Positions 58,287-64,000 of a stretch of DNA of 64,000 nucleotides are shown piece after piece. Numbering within the stretch: the stretch's first letter is position 1; each line of letters starts with the position of its first letter. The notes under the pieces were generated by a model. It saw only the letters and a program-made list of their open reading frames with translations. It searched no databases and had not been told where the DNA came from. The stretch is from positions 558,001 to 622,000 of the forward strand of contig NZ_VOPL01000001.1 of assembly GCF_007993065.1 (NCBI RefSeq). Reading direction: 5' to 3'. The position numbers were made by a program, and so were the translations under genes. The DNA comes from Paracoccus aurantiacus (GTDB taxonomy: Bacteria > Pseudomonadota > Alphaproteobacteria > Rhodobacterales > Rhodobacteraceae).

Positions 58287-59801
58287 TCAGTCGTTACCGC
58301 GGCGGAAACGGCTGGCCCCTTCCGCCGCGCGCAGCAGCGCACGCGATTTGTTCACCGTTTCCTGATATTCACTTTCCGGGTCGCTGTCATAGACGACACC
58401 GCCACCGGCCTGAATATAAAGCTGCCCATCCTTGATGACGCCAGTCCGCAGCGCGATGCACATGTCCATCTCGCCATTGGCAGAAAAATAGCCGACCGCA
58501 CCGCCATAGACACCGCGCTTTTCGGGCTCCAACTCATCGATGATTTCCATCGCGCGGACCTTTGGGGCGCCCGAGACGGTGCCTGCCGGAAGCCCGGCGA
58601 GCAAGGCCGACAAGGCGTCCTCGCCCTCTCGAAGCTCGCCGATCACGTTGGAAACGATATGCATGACGTGGCTGTAGCGCTCGATGACGAATTGCTCTGT
58701 CGGGCGGACCGAGCCGATCCTGGCGACGCGGCCGACATCGTTGCGGCCCAGATCCAGCAGCATCAGATGCTCCGCCAGTTCCTTCTGATCGGCCAGCAGA
58801 TCGGCTTCCAGGGCGCGGTCCTCTGCCTCGTTCGCACCGCGTGGCCGCGTGCCGGCGATCGGCCGGATAGTGACCTCGCCGCCGCGCAGCCGGACAAGGA
58901 TTTCGGGACTGGCCCCGACGATCTGAAAGCCCCCCTCCTGTGGTTCGAGGTTCAGGAAGAACATGAACGGAGACGGGTTCGTGCGCCGCAGACTGCGATA
59001 AAGCGAGAACGGCGGCAGCGGAAAATCAAGCGACCAACGCTGCGCGGGGACAACCTGGAAAATATCGCCAGCGCGGATGTAATCCTTCGCCTTCTCGACC
59101 GCGTCCTTATAGCCCTGATGGGTGAAATTCGATCGCGGCGCGCCGATTTCGGCAGAACGCCCCATCTCTCGGGGCTCATGAGGCATCCGGTCCAGACTGC
59201 GCAGCGCATCCGACAGCCGCTCTGCCGCCTGTGCATAGGCTGCGCGCGCGTTCACCCCTGCCTCATGCCAGACCGGCGCGCAAAGCGTGACCTCGCCTTT
59301 GACCCCATCCAGCACAGCCACGACGGAAGGCCGGGTCAGCATCGCATCCGGCAGCCCGATCGGGTCGGGGTTCACGTTCGGAAGATGCTCGACCAGACGG
59401 ATCATGTCATATCCGAGATAGCCGAAAAGTCCCGCAGCAGCGGCGGGAATGTCGTCCGGCATCTCGATCCGGCTTTCGGCAATCAGGGCGCGCAGGCTTT
59501 CCAGCGCCGGACGCTCGTCATCGGTGAAGCTGTCGGAATAGCGCGCCTCGCGGTTGATGCGCGCATGTCCGGCGCGGCATTCCCAGATCAGGTCGGGCTT
59601 CATGCCGATGATCGAGTACCGGCCGCGCACCTCGCCGCCGGTGACGCTTTCAAGCACGAAACTGTTCGGCGCGGCTTCTGCGAGCTTCAGCATCAGGCTG
59701 ACCGGCGTGTCCAGATCGGCCGCCAGTCGCGTTGTCAGAAGCTGGTTCTGCCCGGCCTCCCAGCCAGCGGCGAAATCGTCGAAATTCGGGCTGGTCTGCA
59801 C
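58287..59801 (-). CDS. trpE: Anthranilate synthase component I
   Basis: A 504-residue chorismate-using enzyme, first step of tryptophan synthesis with the TrpG glutaminase. The N-terminal half contains LLESVTGG-type tryptophan-binding residues (here VLESVTGGEVRGRYSIIG, read in short parts). The catalytic half has IRPIAGTRPRG, DLGRNDVGRVA, VSGAPKVRAMEII and QAGGGVVYDSDPE. It follows ppiD with a 2-bp gap, an arrangement usual in Rhodobacteraceae. trpG is not in the window. Confidence 0.96.
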   Translation of the reverse strand: MQTSPNFDDFAAGWEAGQNQLLTTRLAADLDTPVSLMLKLAEAAPNSFVLESVTGGEVRGRYSIIGMKPDLIWECRAGHARINREARYSDSFTDDERPALESLRALIAESRIEMPDDIPAAAAGLFGYLGYDMIRLVEHLPNVNPDPIGLPDAMLTRPSVVAVLDGVKGEVTLCAPVWHEAGVNARAAYAQAAERLSDALRSLDRMPHEPREMGRSAEIGAPRSNFTHQGYKDAVEKAKDYIRAGDIFQVVPAQRWSLDFPLPPFSLYRSLRRTNPSPFMFFLNLEPQEGGFQIVGASPEILVRLRGGEVTIRPIAGTRPRGANEAEDRALEADLLADQKELAEHLMLLDLGRNDVGRVARIGSVRPTEQFVIERYSHVMHIVSNVIGELREGEDALSALLAGLPAGTVSGAPKVRAMEIIDELEPEKRGVYGGAVGYFSANGEMDMCIALRTGVIKDGQLYIQAGGGVVYDSDPESEYQETVNKSRALLRAAEGASRFRRGND

Positions 59802-59803
59802 GA

Positions 59804-61741
59804 TTACAACCGCGATTCGACAGCAGCGATGCCGGGCTGGTTCAGGACCACGCCGTTCTGCGCCTGCGCGGCGCGCGAGAAGTAGTCGTAAAGGTCCATC
59901 TGAAGCGACTGGCCAAGCCGGTCTTCGATATTCGACAATACGTCTTTTGCAATGTCTGACCCAAGATCGGCAGGCTCGATCCGGTCAACGCGGACAAGGG
60001 CCACGCGACCGCCGTCATCGACGATCTCTGTCTCTCCGTCGGCAAGTTTGAACGCATCCTCGACAAGCTTCGGGGGCGCTGTCTCGATAAACCCGTCGCG
60101 CATGATGCCGGTTTCGGTGTTCCAATCCAGCGCTGCCGCCTGGTTGGCCGGGGTCTGGTCGGCCAGCGATTGCGCGCCGGCATCTGAACCGTTATCCGCC
60201 GCCGTGTCAGAATGAACCGGAGCGATGGCGGGAATGGTTTCTGAAACTGCATCCAGCTTGCGCTCTTCTGCCAGCGCAACAAGCTGCCGATGCGCCTCGC
60301 CCTGCGCCCAATCCGCTGCAACTGCGTCACGAACCTGATCGAAAGGGATCAGCGCCGGGGGCACGATTTCGTCAAGACGTAACGCAAAGACACCGCCATC
60401 TTCCAGTTCGAAAAGCTCTGGGAAATCGCGGTCGCTGATCGCCGCCGCATGTTCGCGAAAGCTCGGATAGCCGCCGATTTCGCCCGGTGCAGCCTCCACC
60501 TCATCCGACCAGTCGATCTGACCCAGTTCCAGCTCGGTTTCGTCCGCCACCTGCTCCAGCGTTGCGCCGCCGGCGAGAAGATCCTCGATTCCGGCGGACT
60601 GATCTTCGATCAGGCGGCGCGCACGGTCTGCGGCGGCCTCGGCGCGCAGGTCGGGAAGTGCATCTTCATAGCTGACGCTGACAGGATCGAGGATCGCATT
60701 GACCGAAAACAGCGCGGGGCCAAGATCGGTTTCGACCGGGCCAATTACGCCGTTATCCGCAGCCGAGAAAACTTCAGCACCAGCGCTGCCAAGCTGGGCT
60801 TCGGTCATCTCGCCCAGATCGGTATCGGCAAGGCTCAGGCCGCGTTCAGCGGCGAGTTGTTCGAAATCAACCTCTCCGGCATCGAGCCGTGCCTTGGCCG
60901 CCGCTGCCGCGTCCTGATTTTCATAGACCAGACGGCTGACCAGACGGCGCGCGGGCTGGTTGTACTCGGCGGATTTCGATTCATAAAGATCGCGCAGCGC
61001 CGTGTCATCCAGTTGAACCTTGTCGGCCAGCATTTCCGGCGTCAGCCAGATATAGCTGATCTTGCGGATTTCGGGCGAGGTGAACCGGTCGGCATTGGCC
61101 TGATGCCATGCCTGCAATATCTCGTCGCTGGCCGGGCTGACCGGGGCGGCGAGATCTGCCGGGGTCAGCTCCACCCAGGAAATGTCGCGCTTTTCCAGCC
61201 GCCAGTCGGCGGTCTGGTCAACCTGCGTCTTTGGGGCTTGAACGCCGGCGACCACCGCCGCTTGAAGGATCGTGCGAGACAGATCACTGCGCACGTCGCG
61301 TTCGAAACGTTCTTCGGTCATTCCCTGCCGACGAAGGCTTTCGCCATAAGCAGCGCGGTCGAAGCCGCCCGGTCCCTGAAAGGCGGGCGCGGTCGTGATC
61401 GCATCCGCCACGGCCTGATCGCCGACCGATATCCCTGCCTGCCGCGCTTCCTCGGCAAGCGCGGCGGTGCTGAAAAGCTGCGCGCGAACGGCATCCACCA
61501 GCCCCATATTGCGCGCCTGTTCCATCGTCAGGCGCTGTCCGGTCTGACGGCTGAAATTGCTGATCTGCGCGTCGAGGCTGTTGTAATAGGTCTGCCCGTC
61601 GATTTCGGTTTCGCCGACGGAACCGATTTCGGTCGAACTGCCCGAGAAGTTGGTGACGCCGAACCCGCCGAGCCCAAGCAGAAGCAAGCCCATCAGAATC
61701 CAGACAATGGTGGATTTGCCCTTGGTTCGCAGGCTGGTCAT
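59804..61741 (-). CDS. ppiD: SurA/PpiD-type peptidylprolyl isomerase
   Basis: A 645-residue membrane-anchored periplasmic foldase. One N-terminal helix (TIVWILMGLLLLGLGGFGV, residues ~10-28) is followed by a SurA_N-like chaperone domain (to ~235), a parvulin-like PPIase region (~240-380) that is poorly conserved, and a second helical chaperone part. PpiD assists folding of exported proteins at the Sec translocon. It is upstream of trpE in the same operon. Confidence 0.9.
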   Translation of the reverse strand: MTSLRTKGKSTIVWILMGLLLLGLGGFGVTNFSGSSTEIGSVGETEIDGQTYYNSLDAQISNFSRQTGQRLTMEQARNMGLVDAVRAQLFSTAALAEEARQAGISVGDQAVADAITTAPAFQGPGGFDRAAYGESLRRQGMTEERFERDVRSDLSRTILQAAVVAGVQAPKTQVDQTADWRLEKRDISWVELTPADLAAPVSPASDEILQAWHQANADRFTSPEIRKISYIWLTPEMLADKVQLDDTALRDLYESKSAEYNQPARRLVSRLVYENQDAAAAAKARLDAGEVDFEQLAAERGLSLADTDLGEMTEAQLGSAGAEVFSAADNGVIGPVETDLGPALFSVNAILDPVSVSYEDALPDLRAEAAADRARRLIEDQSAGIEDLLAGGATLEQVADETELELGQIDWSDEVEAAPGEIGGYPSFREHAAAISDRDFPELFELEDGGVFALRLDEIVPPALIPFDQVRDAVAADWAQGEAHRQLVALAEERKLDAVSETIPAIAPVHSDTAADNGSDAGAQSLADQTPANQAAALDWNTETGIMRDGFIETAPPKLVEDAFKLADGETEIVDDGGRVALVRVDRIEPADLGSDIAKDVLSNIEDRLGQSLQMDLYDYFSRAAQAQNGVVLNQPGIAAVESRL

Positions 61742-61824
61742 GCGTCGTATCCTTAAAATGGTGTCGGCAGGGTTTTAGGGCGGCACGGGGAACGCTTCAA
61801 GCCCGCCGCATCATCGCCCCGGCA

Positions 61825-63006
61825 TCAATCCCGGATGTCGGGGGTAAAATCGGCCAAACGCGATGCCATCGCAGCTATTCCGGCGGCGTCGGCATTGGCG
61901 AAGGCGATACGCAGATGACGCTTGCCCTGCCCGTCCGGCATGAACATCGTGCCGGGCAGCATCAGGATGCCCGCCTCGTGCACAAGCGTTCGGGCAAGCT
62001 CGTCCGAGGCCATGTCGAACGGATGCGCGACCCATGCGAAATACGCCCCGACCGAGACAAGTTCCCATCCGGGAACGGACTGCATCGCCTCGCGCATCGC
62101 ACGGCGCCTGTTCAGGATCTCGACCCGCTCTGCGGCGACCCAGTCGCTCATCTTGCGCAGCCCGTATTCCGCGCCGATCTGGCCGATCTGCGATGTCGAG
62201 ATCGCAACCGTGTCCAGAAATTTCTCGATCTCGACCAGCCGCTCCGGGCCGGTGACAATAGCGCCGACGCGGTGTCCGGTCAGCCGGAACACCTTGGAGA
62301 AGCTGTAAAGCTGGATCAGCGTCTCGTCCGCGCCATCGCGATTGCGCAGATCGTGCGGTGCGCCTTCGCGGCTGTCGAAATCCCGATAGGTCTCGTCAAC
62401 GATCAGCGCGATGCCACGCGAGCGGGCAAGGTCGAAAAATGCGCTCAGCGTTTCGGCCGGATACTCTGCGCCGGTGGGATTGTTCGGACTGACAAGCACG
62501 ATCGCCCGCGTTTTGTCTGTGATAAGCGCGGCGGCGTCTTGCGCACGCGGCACCATGCCCTGCCCGCATGCCAGCGGAACCGCCCTGATCCCCTGCATGG
62601 CAAGCCACATCTTGTGGTTGAAATACCACGGCACGGGCACAATGACCTCGTCACCGGCCCCGGCAAGCGAGGTCATGGCCGCACAAAAGGCCTGATTGCA
62701 GCCCTGTGTGATTGCGATATGTCCGGGTGTCACGGGCGCATCATAAAAGCGCTGCCAGCTTTGCGCGAGCGTTGCGCGCAGGTCGTCATTTCCCAGCACC
62801 GGCCCGTAAAGATGCGCCTCTGGCCGGTTCAGCGCCGCGTCGGACATCACCCGGCGCAGGTCTTCGGGCGGCGGATCTACGGGTGCCGCCTGACTGACAT
62901 TGATGAGGGGACGATCAGGCGGAAAGCTGGCCGAAGCAAGCCAGCGCCGCGCCTCCATCACGGGCGGGGAAAATGTGGCGGCAAGGGTGGGATTAACCGG
63001 TTTCAT
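61825..63006 (-). CDS. Class I/II PLP-dependent aminotransferase
   Basis: A 393-residue fold-type I aminotransferase. Features are NVSQAAPVDPPP near residue 38, QGCNQAFCAAMTSL, VPVPWYFNHKMW, SPNNPTGAEYP with the Asn that contacts PLP, and the PLP Lys in LYSFSKVFRLTGHR. The group includes aspartate, aromatic and methionine aminotransferases; the substrate is not clear. Its ATG overlaps the upstream Pro-rich gene's stop (ATGA). Confidence 0.92.
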   Translation of the reverse strand: MKPVNPTLAATFSPPVMEARRWLASASFPPDRPLINVSQAAPVDPPPEDLRRVMSDAALNRPEAHLYGPVLGNDDLRATLAQSWQRFYDAPVTPGHIAITQGCNQAFCAAMTSLAGAGDEVIVPVPWYFNHKMWLAMQGIRAVPLACGQGMVPRAQDAAALITDKTRAIVLVSPNNPTGAEYPAETLSAFFDLARSRGIALIVDETYRDFDSREGAPHDLRNRDGADETLIQLYSFSKVFRLTGHRVGAIVTGPERLVEIEKFLDTVAISTSQIGQIGAEYGLRKMSDWVAAERVEILNRRRAMREAMQSVPGWELVSVGAYFAWVAHPFDMASDELARTLVHEAGILMLPGTMFMPDGQGKRHLRIAFANADAAGIAAMASRLADFTPDIRD

Positions 63007-64000
63007 GGCAAGCTCGGCAAAGAGATGGTCGGAAGGCTCAGATCGGGGGCACCGGCGCGTGGGATGCCTGTTGCCGGTTGCGAAACCGGCGGCTCCGTTG
63101 CGGACCCGGCGGGTGCCGCCGCTGGTGCAGGGGGTGTCGAGGGCAGCACCATCTCGGGCGGCGGAAGCTGCGCGGTCTCCGCGCCAGCTGTTGGCGAGAC
63201 TGCGCGCGACGGCGCATCGTCGCGAGCTGCGGCAGATGCATCGGGCGCGACTGCATCTGACGCGGTATCGGCCTGCTCGGGCGGCTCCGGCACTGTTTCG
63301 CGGCGCGGGTCCGGTGTTTCCAGCGCGGGCGGCGCGGGCCGTGAATTCTGCGCAGGCGCATCCGGCGTCGAAGCGGGTAACGAGGCTTGCTGCGTGGCCC
63401 CTGCCTCTGGCGGGTCAGCCTCGCCCTGAACGGTGGTCGTCTGCGTCGCCGGCGCGGCGGGGCTGACGCCATCGACATTCGCGGCCTCTGGCAAGACCGG
63501 TGCGCCGGGGCGCTGCACGCTTGCCCGCTCGGGAACGCGCTCGGTCGAGGGCAGATCGGCCCCCGCTTCCTCGATCAGCGGCACAGGCGCGGCGCGAGAG
63601 GCAAGCGCAGGCCCGGCATCCTGACCGGGGTCAGCCACGCGGCCGGGATTCGCGCGGGTCGAGGGCGGATCGACCGTAACGGCCGGTGGCGTCGGATCGC
63701 TGCGCGTTTCTTCCGTGGGTTGCGGACTGACCGCCTCGCTTTGCGGCTGGGGACGTGCGGCCGTCGCGGTCGAGGGTGTCGGGCTCGGCTCTGTCTCGGG
63801 CGCGGCCACAATCGGCGCTTCGGCGACTGTCAGGCTTTCATCGGTCGCTCCCGCGCCGGGCGCAGTCGGCGGAATATCCTCGGCGCGCGCAAATTCAGAA
63901 CCGGGCGGTGGCGACATGCGCGTCGTTTCCACCGCCGGAGAGATCGCGGCCTCTGCTGCGGGCGCGGCGGGCGTATCAGGGGATGCCGACCCATCGGCGG
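63003..64000 (-). CDS. Pro/Ala-rich low-complexity protein (partial, cut by right edge)
   Basis: The frame is open from base 64000 to a stop at 63003, about 331 codons, and continues beyond the window. A GTG at 63932 is not needed as a start because the same reading continues upstream with identical Pro/Ala character. The visible part is disordered (Pro, Ala, Thr, Glu, Ser) and ends in LPTISLPSLP. No domain is seen, so the functional part may lie outside. The overlap with the aminotransferase start supports that it is translated. It could be an envelope linker protein. Confidence 0.6.
   Translation of the reverse strand, partial: ADGSASPDTPAAPAAEAAISPAVETTRMSPPPGSEFARAEDIPPTAPGAGATDESLTVAEAPIVAAPETEPSPTPSTATAARPQPQSEAVSPQPTEETRSDPTPPAVTVDPPSTRANPGRVADPGQDAGPALASRAAPVPLIEEAGADLPSTERVPERASVQRPGAPVLPEAANVDGVSPAAPATQTTTVQGEADPPEAGATQQASLPASTPDAPAQNSRPAPPALETPDPRRETVPEPPEQADTASDAVAPDASAAARDDAPSRAVSPTAGAETAQLPPPEMVLPSTPPAPAAAPAGSATEPPVSQPATGIPRAGAPDLSLPTISLPSLP

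Noticed and set aside
58278..59885. 535-codon plus-strand open frame
   Set aside because: It is antisense to trpE and spans the trpE-ppiD junction; not coding.

Overview
The window is high-GC chromosomal DNA from an alphaproteobacterium, most likely a member of the Rhodobacteraceae close to Paracoccus. This rests on protein character, codon usage, dense operons with ATGA stop/start overlaps, and neighbour pairs typical of that family (MoxR/DUF58, PpiD/TrpE). No database search was possible, so the taxonomy is an inference.

Layout. 0-9 kb: DUF58/MoxR and DUF1285 genes, a hydroxypyruvate isomerase, an lpxD / acyl carrier protein / ketoacyl-ACP synthase operon, then peptidoglycan enzymes (L,D-transpeptidase and a Tat-exported DUF882 protein). 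9-13.8 kb: cspA, thrS, a glycosyltransferase and a Bcr/CflA efflux pump. 13.8-28.5 kb: a formate dehydrogenase block. It holds fdhD and one long minus-strand operon fdhG-fdhH-fdhI-fdhE-selA-selB. FdhG carries an in-frame UGA (23889-23891) followed by a bacterial SECIS hairpin, so it is a Tat-exported selenoprotein whose Sec synthase and Sec-specific elongation factor are encoded in the same operon. An AGE-family epimerase separates it from modABC (molybdate uptake), which has a ModE-like dyad just before modA. 28.5-33.3 kb: ychF, a HAD phosphatase, a short MscS channel and a stand-alone YdeP/FdhF-like molybdoenzyme.

33.5-38.3 kb: a stress-type block with a ClpK-like unfoldase bearing an N-terminal zinc-finger-like module, a DyP peroxidase ending in an encapsulin targeting peptide, and the encapsulin shell gene overlapping it. 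38.4-45 kb: cardiolipin synthase, a sulfate/thiosulfate ABC transporter operon (cysA-sbp-cysT-cysW) and a pirin. 45.1-53.1 kb: an accessory region with a luciferase-like monooxygenase, two LysR regulators, two tandem dienelactone-hydrolase-like enzymes, two Rossmann oxidoreductases, a decayed SDR pseudogene and AT-richer stretches without recognisable genes. It ends at the 3' side of a tRNA-Pro gene (anticodon UGG).

53.2-64 kb: ordinary chromosome: DUF192, a double cold-shock-domain protein, pdxH, fabI, a LysE-type exporter, gpt, an Ala-rich PRC-barrel protein, trpE, ppiD, an aminotransferase, and a Pro/Ala-rich protein cut by the right edge.

The two most notable systems are the self-contained selenocysteine formate dehydrogenase operon with its molybdate supply, and the DyP-loaded encapsulin nanocompartment beside a ClpK-like chaperone. 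Both are combinations of known families rather than new ones.
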